From an uncultured euryarchaeote (GTDB taxonomy: Archaea > Thermoplasmatota > Poseidoniia > Poseidoniales > Poseidoniaceae): a stretch of DNA of 14,674 nt. The stretch covers positions 1-14,674 of the forward strand of contig CALCOP010000072.1 of the NCBI GenBank assembly GCA_937897365.1, in the 5' to 3' direction. Below are positions 1 to 8,600 of the stretch, piece after piece. Under the pieces are notes generated by a model. The model searched no databases. It was given only the letters and a program-made list of their open reading frames with translations, and was not told the DNA's origin. The first letter of the stretch is position 1; each line of letters opens with the position of its first letter. Made by a program: the position numbers and the translations under genes.

Positions 1-79
1 GGGCGGCTAATTCAGAAACTGGAACCCTCCAGTCTTCTCCATTTGGTCCGGCAAGGTCTTCCTCATTCCAGCCGGTCAT
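1..79 (-). CDS. Partial CDS, N-terminal 26 codons, unknown function
   Basis: An open frame on the minus strand begins with ATG (plus-strand 77-79) and runs off the left edge. The visible start is MTGWNEEDLAGPNGEDWRVP, then a few more residues. It is acidic and Trp-containing, with no signal peptide. No family is recognised from so short a piece. It lies 38 nt downstream of the methyltransferase stop on the same strand, so co-transcription is possible. The spacer contains a small inverted repeat (CCGTT-CAA-AACGG, 99-111). No Shine-Dalgarno is seen, in line with neighbouring genes. The reading could be spurious because only 26 codons are available; the placement and clean ATG are the only support. 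Confidence 0.45.
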   Translation of the reverse strand, partial: MTGWNEEDLAGPNGEDWRVPVSELAA

Positions 80-117
80 GGTTGTAGGGTGACGGCAACC
101 GTTCAAAACGGCTCCGC

Positions 118-1074
118 TTAAACTTCGACGACCGGTGCAGTCCAAGCCTCTGTATCATCAATCCGCTTTTGAGCTAGAGAACAGTAGTCGGGTGAAAGGT
201 CAACGCCGATGTAGATGCGACCCGTCATCTTGGCAGCAACACAAGTCGAGCCAGACCCGTTAAAGGGGTCGAGGACAACATCTCCGGCAAAAGAATACAT
301 CTCTATACATCGTTTCGGCAACTCTACAGGAAACGGAGCAGGATGATTCACCCGTGATGCGCGTTCAGTAGGGAAAGACCATATCGATTTGGTGTGATGG
401 ATGAAATCATCTCGGGGTATTGTATCAATTCGTCCTTCAGTTCGCTCAGCTTTGTCGCGAGGAAGTTTGTAATTCCCCTTTGAGAATACCAACAGATACT
501 CATGAACATCTCTCAAACACGGATTGCTCGCACTTTGAAAGGAACCCCAAGCACAGGATGAACCTGCGCTGGCCGATTTATCCCAGATGATTTCACCTCG
601 CATCAAAAATCCGATTTGATTCATCATGATATTGATGTGGCTTGAAAGGGGGATGTAGGGCTTTCGGCCAAGGTTGGCAACATTGACAACCATGCGGCCG
701 CCAGGAGTTAGAACTCGATAACATTCAGCAAAGACATCATACAGTAATTCGAGATATTCGCTTAATGAAAGATCTTCATCATAGGCCTTGCTGGCATTAT
801 ATGGCGGTGATGTGACAACGAGATGTACGCAGTTATCCGGCAAATCCAAATGACGTGAATCAGCAACATGAAGAGTATTTGCAAGATTCGGGGGTAATTC
901 CTGAGGTTCACCAACCTCACGGCTTGAAACAATGCCATCATAGAGTCGACTACCGTAATAGACTGAGGCATCATGCCCTTCTCGCTTTGAGACGCCAAAT
1001 GCGGATGTACTGGTGCTGGCACGGCGTCGAGGGCCTTTGAGGGATTCATCCTCTTTGGGTGCCTCTCGTGCCAT
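118..1074 (-). CDS. Beta-class DNA methyltransferase (N4-cytosine type, possibly N6-adenine)
   Basis: 318 residues. It should transfer a methyl group from S-adenosylmethionine to a base in duplex DNA. The catalytic motif IV is TSPPY (residues 88-92) and lies ahead of the SAM-binding motif I, DPFNGSGST (269-277). That order defines the beta class (DNA methylase N-4/N-6 family), and the TSPPY form is usual for m4C enzymes. A segment before motif I, with HPAPFPVELP (244-253), is also characteristic. The first 60 or so residues are polar and variable. The start is ATG at 1074. On the minus strand a TATA-like GATAAAG lies about 26 nt upstream, fitting a leaderless mRNA. No restriction endonuclease is visible, so this is either a solitary methyltransferase or one paired with the truncated gene to the left. 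The recognition site cannot be read from the sequence; CTAG is a hypothesis (see findings). Confidence 0.9.
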   Translation of the reverse strand: MAREAPKEDESLKGPRRRASTSTSAFGVSKREGHDASVYYGSRLYDGIVSSREVGEPQELPPNLANTLHVADSRHLDLPDNCVHLVVTSPPYNASKAYDEDLSLSEYLELLYDVFAECYRVLTPGGRMVVNVANLGRKPYIPLSSHINIMMNQIGFLMRGEIIWDKSASAGSSCAWGSFQSASNPCLRDVHEYLLVFSKGNYKLPRDKAERTEGRIDTIPRDDFIHHTKSIWSFPTERASRVNHPAPFPVELPKRCIEMYSFAGDVVLDPFNGSGSTCVAAKMTGRIYIGVDLSPDYCSLAQKRIDDTEAWTAPVVEV

Positions 1075-1096
1075 CCTTTGACAGCGAACTTTACGG

Positions 1097-1103
1097 CTTT
1101 ATC
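1097..1103 (-). promoter_or_regulatory. TATA-like box for the methyltransferase gene
   Basis: On the minus strand this reads GATAAAG, centred about 26 nt upstream of the ATG at 1074. This is the distance expected if transcription starts at or next to the start codon, giving a leaderless mRNA. It is a short motif, so it is only suggestive. Confidence 0.35.
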
Positions 1104-1214
1104 ACCTTTCGCGCCGTTCCGAGGGTTGAGACGCGCGATTGGACAGTTGTGACAAAACTCCACTGTGGGATTTTAGCCGCTGGAATCAAAAGCCGAGGGC
1201 GCTTGGAACGCTTG

Positions 1215-2474
1215 ATGGCGAGTGTCTTGAGCCTCGACAATGTCAATGTTGACAATAAGACTGTCCTGGTGCGTGTCGATATCAATTGTCCTCTTCACCC
1301 TGTGAACAAATCCTTCCTCGACCTAAGTCGCATTCGGGCGATTCTACCCACCCTCAATCGGTTGACGAGTGCGAAAGTGGTTTTGCTTGCCCACCAATCT
1401 CGACCTGGAAAGAAAGATTTCACCTCGACGCTCGGACATTCACGTGAATTAGGGCGGCTTCTCGGTCGTTCGATAAAATGGGTCGATGACCTGTGTGGAG
1501 AAAAAGCAATGAATGCAATTGAGAACCTTGAGTGTGGCGATATTCTCATGCTAAACAATGTTCGAATGTATGATGAAGAAATCAACACAAAGGGTGATTT
1601 CAATACGCATGCCGAAACCAGAATGGTACAGAACCTTGCCAGCGTAGCCGATGTTTTCGTCTATGATGCATTTGCCTGTGCCCATCGCAGTACACCATCT
1701 GGAGTGGGTTTTACTCACCTCATTCCTTGCGTTGCTGGGGAGTTAATGAAAAATGAAATTACCAAACTCGATCTCGCTTTAGATGACCCCGCCCGGCCAT
1801 GTATTGCTGTATTAGGTGGAATCAAAGTCGACGATTCAATTCTCGTTGCAGATAACATGCTGAGGAATAATATCTGTGACGAAGTTTGGCCGACTGGAGG
1901 CGTGGCGAATCTACTTCTGGAACTTTCTGGATTCAAAATTGGGACTGTTAATCACGATTTCCTAGTGAATGAGGTCGGTAAAAACTGGCACCAAACCGTT
2001 GAAACTGCGAAGTCATTACTGAGTGATTTTAGTGAAAAAATTCACCTTCCGGTTGATGTTGCAGCAAATATCGAAGACAATCGTGTCGATCTTTCTATCT
2101 CGGAACTTCCAATTGATGCTCCGCTTTTCGATATCGGTATTCAGTCAATACGCAACCTTTCTTCCGCCATTAAGTCCGCTGGAACCATCCACCTCAACGG
2201 GCCTGCAGGTGTCTTTGAAGTACCAGATTTTGCATTTGGAACCGTTGAGATGTTGAATGCTTGTGCCGAATCTCAAGGATATGTTGTTGTTGGTGGCGGA
2301 CATACAGCGACTCTCATCGCAAAGCACGGCCTTGCAGATAAGATGGGACATCTTTCAACCGGTGGAGGTGCTTGCTTAGACTATATTGCTGGAAAGTCAC
2401 TTCCCGCTGTTGCAAGTCTTGAGGCAAGTGCAGAAGCTTTTACTTTGAACATCGCTCGAAGTGTCGACCAATAA
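1215..2474 (+). CDS. pgk: Phosphoglycerate kinase, archaeal type
   Basis: 419 residues. It interconverts 1,3-bisphosphoglycerate + ADP and 3-phosphoglycerate + ATP in glycolysis/gluconeogenesis, in the cytosol. The family signature VLVRVDINCP is at residues 17-26. Next come the substrate-binding SRIR (38-41), the archaeal AHQSRPG (59-65), LGGIKVDD, NGPAGVFE, and near the end GGGHT followed by STGGGACLDY, the glycine-rich nucleotide loop of archaeal enzymes. The frame is open back to 1059, but the family alignment begins at the ATG at 1215 (MASVLSLDNV). Residues before it look unlike a PGK N-terminus and overlap the divergent methyltransferase start. The stop codon is two bases from the end of a convergent tRNA gene. 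No close metabolic neighbour is present, so it appears monocistronic. Confidence 0.96.
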   Translation: MASVLSLDNVNVDNKTVLVRVDINCPLHPVNKSFLDLSRIRAILPTLNRLTSAKVVLLAHQSRPGKKDFTSTLGHSRELGRLLGRSIKWVDDLCGEKAMNAIENLECGDILMLNNVRMYDEEINTKGDFNTHAETRMVQNLASVADVFVYDAFACAHRSTPSGVGFTHLIPCVAGELMKNEITKLDLALDDPARPCIAVLGGIKVDDSILVADNMLRNNICDEVWPTGGVANLLLELSGFKIGTVNHDFLVNEVGKNWHQTVETAKSLLSDFSEKIHLPVDVAANIEDNRVDLSISELPIDAPLFDIGIQSIRNLSSAIKSAGTIHLNGPAGVFEVPDFAFGTVEMLNACAESQGYVVVGGGHTATLIAKHGLADKMGHLSTGGGACLDYIAGKSLPAVASLEASAEAFTLNIARSVDQ

Positions 2475-2475
2475 G

Positions 2476-2548
2476 AGCCACTGGGGAGGTTCGAACTCCC
2501 GACCTCCTGATTACGAATCAGGTGCTATACCAGCTAAGCCACAGTGGC
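2476..2548 (-). tRNA. tRNA-Thr (anticodon CGU)
   Basis: On the minus strand the cloverleaf closes fully. Acceptor GCCACTG pairs with CAGTGGC. The D-arm is GCTTAGCTGGTATAGC. The anticodon stem CCTGA/TCAGG encloses the loop TTCGTAA (anticodon CGU, reading ACG). The variable loop is AGGTC. The T stem GGGAG/CTCCC encloses TTCGAAC. The discriminator base is U, and CCA is not encoded (CTT follows). No intron is seen. The gene lies antisense immediately after the pgk stop codon (2472-2474). A weak TATA-like stretch (minus-strand CTTATGATG, about 2572-2580) sits roughly 27 nt upstream of its 5' end. Confidence 0.97.
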
Positions 2549-2626
2549 GCAAACCCTCCGCTGTGACGAATCATCATAAGGCAAGCGGTTGAAAGCGTTC
2601 ATGAGGGTTGAGCCTAACCCGTAACC

Positions 2627-3886
2627 ATGGCCGAAGATACAAGTGTGCGTTATCGTAACGCTATCTTGTATGATGAAAGTGGGCAGAAACACATTGGCGA
2701 CGTTCTCTTACACCAAGACGGAGCGTGGTCTGAATCGAAAGGCGATGAAGATGTTCAGCAAGATATTGATGGGTCCGGCAGACTCATTACTCGAAGTCTA
2801 CAAAATTGGCATACTCATTTAGCAATGCAACTCAATGCACGAGATTTCAGTGATGGCTACCCACTTCATCGATGGCTTAACGAGGCCATTTTCCCCACTG
2901 AAGCACGCTTGAATCCGGAGTATGTTCGGATTGGTGCACAAGCTGCTGCCGCTGAAATGATTCGCACGGGCTCGTCTTTCGCCGCAGACATGTATTTTTA
3001 TCCAGCAGTCACTGGAAAAGTGCTGAGTAATGCCGGATTACGAGGATTGGTTGGCGGTCCTGTTAGCGATGCTGCTTTACCTTCACACCCCGATGCTGTC
3101 TCCGCTCTCGATGAACTCGACACACTACTCAAAAATCAAAAGACGGAAGATAAAATTCAATATGCAATCGCTACGCATTCCATTTATCTGTGCAGTGAAG
3201 AAACCCTTCGAAGAGCATCAGAACTTGCTGAAAAAAGGAATGCAAGACTTCACATTCACGTTAGTGAAACACGCAAAGAAATCTCAGATTGTCACGAGAG
3301 AACTGGACTCTATCCCGTTGAATACCTCGACAATATCGACTTTTTCAAACCCGGAACAATCTGCGCTCATGCCTCGTGGGTGAAGAAAAATGAGATTCGC
3401 ATTTTAGCGGAGCATCAAGCAACGGCCGTACATTGTCCATCATCGAACATGAAATTAGCATGTGGAGGAACCATGTCATTTCCAGCACATGCTGAGGCTG
3501 GAGTCGATATACGAATCGGAACCGATGGTTCGGCTTCATCCGGAAGCGGATTAGATATGCTTGCAGAGGCTCGACTTGCTTCACTGGTTCAACGGCACGA
3601 CCATTGGGACCCATCACTACTCCCAGCTACAGAGACGTTTACCATGGCCTCGAAGGGAAGTTCTGATTGGGCAGTTTGGAATCTTAACGATATTCGAATG
3701 CGTCCTCTTGGACGTTCAGGTAATCGCCATCTTGCAAACCTGGTCTTCAACGGCGCTGAATGCTTGGACATGTGGGTGGATGGTCAGGCCGTTCGATTGA
3801 ATGGCCAGACACAAACGCTCGATGAAGCATTGGCTTGGAATGAGTTGGATCTTGCGGTTGAAACGTATTACGAAGGCGTGGAATGA
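2627..3886 (+). CDS. MTA/SAH/5'-deoxyadenosine deaminase-like amidohydrolase
   Basis: 419 residues of the metal-dependent amidohydrolase (TIM barrel) superfamily. It most resembles the MtaD/DadD group, which deaminates 5'-methylthioadenosine, S-adenosylhomocysteine or 5'-deoxyadenosine to the inosine form. Metal and catalytic motifs occur in order: HTH at 62-64, HVSE (211-214), AHASW with His248, VHCPSSNMKLACG (268-280, a hallmark of this group), and GTDGSASS with Asp300. After TETFTMASKGSSD the chain goes straight into a WAVWNLND-like strand. About 17-20 residues of the usual NGAxALG...G.iE.GkxADLV connection are missing compared with family members as I recall them. The start is ATG at 2627; alternatives would lose the N-terminal beta domain. 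The stop directly abuts the convergent gene. SAH produced by methyltransferases would be a natural substrate, but the exact substrate is not decided. Confidence 0.88.
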   Translation: MAEDTSVRYRNAILYDESGQKHIGDVLLHQDGAWSESKGDEDVQQDIDGSGRLITRSLQNWHTHLAMQLNARDFSDGYPLHRWLNEAIFPTEARLNPEYVRIGAQAAAAEMIRTGSSFAADMYFYPAVTGKVLSNAGLRGLVGGPVSDAALPSHPDAVSALDELDTLLKNQKTEDKIQYAIATHSIYLCSEETLRRASELAEKRNARLHIHVSETRKEISDCHERTGLYPVEYLDNIDFFKPGTICAHASWVKKNEIRILAEHQATAVHCPSSNMKLACGGTMSFPAHAEAGVDIRIGTDGSASSGSGLDMLAEARLASLVQRHDHWDPSLLPATETFTMASKGSSDWAVWNLNDIRMRPLGRSGNRHLANLVFNGAECLDMWVDGQAVRLNGQTQTLDEALAWNELDLAVETYYEGVE

Positions 3887-4444
3887 TTAACTCATTCGTG
3901 AAAGTCCCAATCCGCCAATACCGATAAGGAAGCCGAACAGGTAGGATGGGAAAGATGCTGAAAGTTTCACCTCATAGTCAATGTTGACTTCCGTTCCCGC
4001 GGGCAAGTCTCCTGATTGAGTACCTATACCTGCGTAAAATGTCCCTGAGGTGACATGCCATTGTGCTCCATTCGTTCCGTCAGTCGAGGTTACTTCGTAC
4101 CCAGTATCACCGTATTGGCATGTTTGGCTGCCCGACTCTGACTGGAGAAATGCTCCTTGATTTGCTATGATGCCATCGCACTGGTTCTTCTTTGATTCAT
4201 CTGCAATGACTAAAAAAATATCATCACGGTCCCAAGTAATGGTTGTCTCTGCGCTCACAAAAAGAGCGACTGGATTACCTGGTAATGCTTCATCTGAAAA
4301 GAAAACAAAACCGTCAACATTGGGTGTAGGGATATTTTCTACCTCTCCCTCGACAGTGTAACCTACAGTTCCAAGCACCATGACGAGAACAGCAAAAACC
4401 GCCATCGAGTAACCAATGATTTTCCTTTGACCCAAGAATGACAC
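3887..4444 (-). CDS. Small membrane-anchored protein, unknown family, coupled to the antiporter gene
   Basis: 185 residues, not recognised. A hydrophobic segment at about 10-30 is followed by an extracytoplasmic-looking domain of about 130 residues rich in Asp, Gly, Thr and Ser, with two cysteines (89, 109) that could form a disulfide. A second hydrophobic segment lies at 164-181 (FPSYLFGFLIGIGGLGL), ending in SRMS. The topology would be two TM helices bracketing an outer beta-rich domain. The start is GTG at 4442-4444; its first base lies one base after the TGA of the antiporter gene, and no ATG in frame keeps the first TM. This spacing implies one mRNA and termination-reinitiation coupling. 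An accessory role for the antiporter is inferred from position only. The TAA stop abuts the TGA of the convergent amidohydrolase gene with no bases between them. Confidence 0.75.
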   Translation of the reverse strand: MSFLGQRKIIGYSMAVFAVLVMVLGTVGYTVEGEVENIPTPNVDGFVFFSDEALPGNPVALFVSAETTITWDRDDIFLVIADESKKNQCDGIIANQGAFLQSESGSQTCQYGDTGYEVTSTDGTNGAQWHVTSGTFYAGIGTQSGDLPAGTEVNIDYEVKLSASFPSYLFGFLIGIGGLGLSRMS

Positions 4445-4445
4445 C

Positions 4446-5606
4446 TCACATTTGATAGAATGCTAACGCCAAGATGATGTAACTTGCAAGCAGCATTGTA
4501 CCTTCAAGCCAATTTGATTTTCCATCACTCATAATTGAATTCGCAACCAAGACCGAAATGAATGTCGCAGCAGTCTCAAGCAAACCAAATTCTAAGGTCA
4601 ACGTGACGCCTAATGCCCAAGCAAACAGGACCATTACGGGAGCGACAAAGAGAGCGATTTGAACACTGCTGCCTATCGCAATAGCAATTGAGAGATCCAT
4701 CTTGTCTTTTCCAGCGACCAAAACCGCAGTAAAGTGTTCAGCAGCATTACCGAAAAAGGGCAATAAAATAACACCGATAAACAGTTCAGGAACATGCCAT
4801 TTTTCAACCGCTGTTTCAAGACTATGAACCAAGATATGTGCCATCCACCCTACGAGTATAGTTGAAAGCAGGAGAAGAATCCAAGCATCTTTGATTTCCA
4901 TTTCAGGATCTTCATGGCCATGATGTACTGCCTCGGTTGCAAATACATCAGCATGCGTTTTGAGTTGGAAGAGTAATGCCAACCCATAGATGATTAACAA
5001 CACAATCGCGGTGTAATGCGAGAGGTGAGCAACATCTCCCATCGAACCGCCTGAATGATGAACTGCACTGGGTATAATGAAGGCAACAATTGCGAGCAGT
5101 AAAAGGGAACCATTCAGTTGTCCTGCATCTTGACTGAACCTTTGCACTTTGTGATTTACTCCACCCCAGACCATTGCCAGTCCAAGTACCAACAAGAGAT
5201 TACCAAGTATTGAGCCAATGAGCGATGCTTGAGTGACGGTAATCATCGTTTCACGGAGTTCTTCATTTTGAGATGCCGTATACAAAGCCAATCCTGCAAT
5301 AATCATCTCAACGGCGTTACCAAAAGTTGCATTGAGGAGGCCTCCAATCGCTTCGCCTGTTCGAAGTGCAATTTCTTCGGTTGCCTTCCCCATAAGGAAG
5401 GCAAGGGGCATGATTGCTACCATTGAAAACAAGAACGCGAGTTCACCCATGTGCTGATAATTTGCATATATTGCAACTGGCATTGCAAGTAAAAGGAAAT
5501 TGAGTTTGTTCTTTCTCGGATCAAACGATGCAGTAAAGGGTTCCATTACATGTTCAATTTCCTCAGTCAAATCATTGGTCACATTGACTGTCTCGGCTTC
5601 CGACAT
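4446..5606 (-). CDS. Ca2+/H+ antiporter, CAX family
   Basis: 386 residues, polytopic inner-membrane protein with about 11 hydrophobic segments. It exports Ca2+ (or a similar cation) in exchange for protons. The two inverted alpha-repeat motifs of the CaCA superfamily, CAX branch, are present: GNAVEMIIAGLALY at 96-109 and GNAAEHFTAVLVA at 286-298. Both carry the essential Glu (100, 290) of GNAxE. Between the halves, at about 226-237, is a His/Glu/Asp-rich cytosolic loop (EAVHHGHEDPEME), matching the acidic linker known in CAX proteins. The N-terminal 35 residues are acidic and soluble. The start is ATG at 5606, 50 nt after the surface-protein stop. The small two-TM gene follows one base after the stop. 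No Shine-Dalgarno is seen. Specificity for Ca2+ rather than another cation is family inference. Confidence 0.93.
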   Translation of the reverse strand: MSEAETVNVTNDLTEEIEHVMEPFTASFDPRKNKLNFLLLAMPVAIYANYQHMGELAFLFSMVAIMPLAFLMGKATEEIALRTGEAIGGLLNATFGNAVEMIIAGLALYTASQNEELRETMITVTQASLIGSILGNLLLVLGLAMVWGGVNHKVQRFSQDAGQLNGSLLLLAIVAFIIPSAVHHSGGSMGDVAHLSHYTAIVLLIIYGLALLFQLKTHADVFATEAVHHGHEDPEMEIKDAWILLLLSTILVGWMAHILVHSLETAVEKWHVPELFIGVILLPFFGNAAEHFTAVLVAGKDKMDLSIAIAIGSSVQIALFVAPVMVLFAWALGVTLTLEFGLLETAATFISVLVANSIMSDGKSNWLEGTMLLASYIILALAFYQM

Positions 5607-5656
5607 AATCGGGTCGAAGAGGTGTCAGCCCTTGACTTCACCGCCTAAGTAGAGGT

Positions 5657-8600
5657 TCAATCTTCGCTCTTTTTACGTCCGACCTTGCGCCGTTTTGGTG
5701 CTTTCCGAGGTGCAGCACGACGACCAACAGAACGCTTCTTCGAAACAGGCTTTTCTTCCTCTTCCTCTTCCTCGTCATCGTATTCACCCCAGTCAATACC
5801 GTCGTCTTCATCATCGTCTTCAATGACTAATTGTTCTGGAGCTTCTTTCTTTGAACGTGTCTTGCGAGTCACTACATTCACTGCAAATGGATCCTCTTCA
5901 TCCTCTTCCTCTTCTTCCGGTTCAGGTTGCATAGACTTCTCCGAAGATTGGACACTTGTATCGGTTACCGAGTTCATATCGAGGTCTTGAGAAGTTCCAA
6001 TAAATTCAGACATCCAATCTTCATCGTCTTCATCATCATCACTTCGCTTCTTCTTTGGACCACTCATACTGGTCTGAATTACCAAAATCATAACGAGGAG
6101 AGAGAAGACGAAAATTCCTGCTAAAACCCAAACCAAAATGTAAGGAGGATCTGTCATTGAAGGATTTACAACGACTGGTTCAGGCTCTGGTTGAAGAGAT
6201 TCGACATAGTTACACGATGTTGTTCCATCGATCCGATTGCGACATTCGTCAACGACAAAAATCACCGATGTCGAACGTTCGTTACCTGCGGAATCAATTG
6301 CTCGCACAAAGACTGCGTGCTGTCCAGGAAGGAAATTACCGGCTGAGAACTCTAAATCAAGAACCAGAGAACTGTTGTCACCATTGAGGTTGGTGACTGT
6401 TGTAGCTTCAGTCCATGGCGTTGAAACTGCCTGACCAGTCCCATAGTTGTAGGTAAATTTGTATTGGAATGAATCAATACGAACATCATCTTCTGCACCT
6501 GCGAGAACTTGGACATTGTTTCCGTAAAGATACTTGGAACCACTATCCGAACTTGATGACGGAGAATATATCGTAACTTGTGGTGGAACCGCATCAACGG
6601 CACGGTCATTCCAAATTTGCGAGGCTTGATTGCTGGCTAAATCTTCCATCTCAACTTCAAAAACCATCTGCCCAGCTATCGTGGCGGTCGTAATGAAAAA
6701 ATCAAGTTGATATACTGGTCCACGGTCGGGATTTCCTAAGTTCTCTTGAATCAATGACATCACCTTTGTGCCACTGGAAATATCTCCACCATCGACTGTC
6801 GTGATGTTAATGGTCGGATCAGGCCCCACTAATTCACTAAATTCAATCTGCACCTTGTAATCTCCAGCAATTAAAGACGGACTTGTAAATGCTTCATTGT
6901 CTTCATTGATGAGCGAAAGTGTTGCGGTTGGGAGTCTCGTGTCTTCTGTTACCTTGATCGAATTAGCCCCAACTCCAGCGTATAGCTCCGGGAAATTGTT
7001 GCCCCATTTATCGGTCGGTGTCACTGCATACCAGACATCACGGTCAACGTCATCTGGCAGGGCGAGTTGTCGATAGAAGGAAACCTCTTGAGAATCTCCT
7101 GCTTGAATATTATCGAGAGCAAGTTCCCAGCCTGCGTCATATGTGTAGCTGATCAAACTTTCATCTTCACCGAACGGCTCTCCATAGTGCCGCCAGATTT
7201 GGTATGTTTCATTGGCCTCCAATCCGTCGTTAAACCATTCAATACTGACTTTCTTTAATGGGCCGATTGATTGAACCTCTTTGAGTTCAACTTTCCCTGG
7301 AGGTACGGTATCTTCCTTGTTATCTGCAGTTATTTGGAAGAAATTTTGGGATAAGCGCATGTCCATGTATGTTCCCGAAATGTGACCATACAATGCTTCA
7401 GTCGTTACAAAATAAAACGGCTGACTTCCAGACAGACCTTCACTTAGTGATACATCGAAGAAGCCGATGCCGTCACTTACAGATCCAAGCCATGTGAGAG
7501 AATCATTTTGAAGAGCCCATTGGTCGCCAGTAACTCGGAATCCAGCGGTCCAAATATGGTAGCGTTCTCCTTCAACACCCAGTTGGTCAGTCCAACTGAC
7601 ACGGGTTGTTTGGTTTCCGATAAACTCTGCATAAACATTCGTTGGTTCAGCAATCCATGGGCTAAAAGCGTCTTCATTCACTGCATCTGAACAGGCGTTA
7701 GCCGAAATGTCAGTGCTGAATACATCATACAAATCTACGGTAACAATGCAATAGTAAGCGTTGCCAAGACGACCTGTGGGGACTTCGTATTCAAAGGACT
7801 CAACCCCTTCTGAAATGGTCGCAAGTAACTGAACGTCTGAGCGAAGAATGGTGTTAAACTGTGTTCCTGACATGTAAATACGGTATGACTCACCGGTTTC
7901 TCCAGTCACGTCATTCCATGATACTGTGGTTGTCCCACCACCTGTTGACGGGTCCGGAACAAACTGAGCATACATCGAGCTAACATCCGCTGGAGGCATG
8001 TTATCTTCAATGATTGCAGAAGTCATAGCATTGTTCGAAAGGAAGCGCACATCTTCGTAATCCATACCTGAATCCGTCCAATTTGGAAGGAAGTATGTCA
8101 CGGAATAATACGCATCTCTATCGGTGCTTTCTGGTATAGCAAGCGTCAATGAAGAGACACCTGCGGGAAGAACTGCGACGGGAGTCTCAACTGCAAGCAT
8201 GTTGGCTCCATTAGAACGCGTCACTGGATACGTTGTCCTGTAGATGTGAATGGAGTAAGCATCATCACCCGTTTCAGGAAGGATTGGGAAAATATCGTTG
8301 TAGTTTACCCACTGTAGCGAGGTGTTGCTGGTATCTGGGTCGAAAGAACCGATGATGTTGTATGGTGTTCGAATAGGAGTGGTTTGCTCGACAACCGGTA
8401 GCGTAGTTGCTGAAGCGTCACCATCTAAGTCAAACAATTCGGTTCCATCACCAAGTGTTGTCGTGACTGCATAATAGAAACTGTCATTGACGCCAGGAGA
8501 TACGAGAAATGATGTAGAATGGGGTGCAACCGTGCCGTTAATTCCACGGCATTTGAAAGCGTCGTTAACAACTTCAATCGAAGAGCACGCAATTATTCCT

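Noticed and set aside
762..1163. 133-codon minus-strand frame overlapping the methyltransferase start
   Set aside because: It lies in a different frame of a certain gene and shows no family features.
1059..1214. N-terminal extension of phosphoglycerate kinase
   Set aside because: The extra 52 residues do not resemble the family N-terminus and overlap the methyltransferase start; the ATG at 1215 fits the alignment.
2605..2620. Small inverted repeat GGGTT-GAGCCT-AACCC before the amidohydrolase ATG
   Set aside because: The stem is only 5 bp and such repeats are expected by chance; no other evidence for an operator.
5685..5990. Ser-rich plus-strand frame with long poly-Ser runs
   Set aside because: This is the complement of the Glu/Asp codon repeats in the surface-protein tail; the poly-Ser is an artefact of the repeat.
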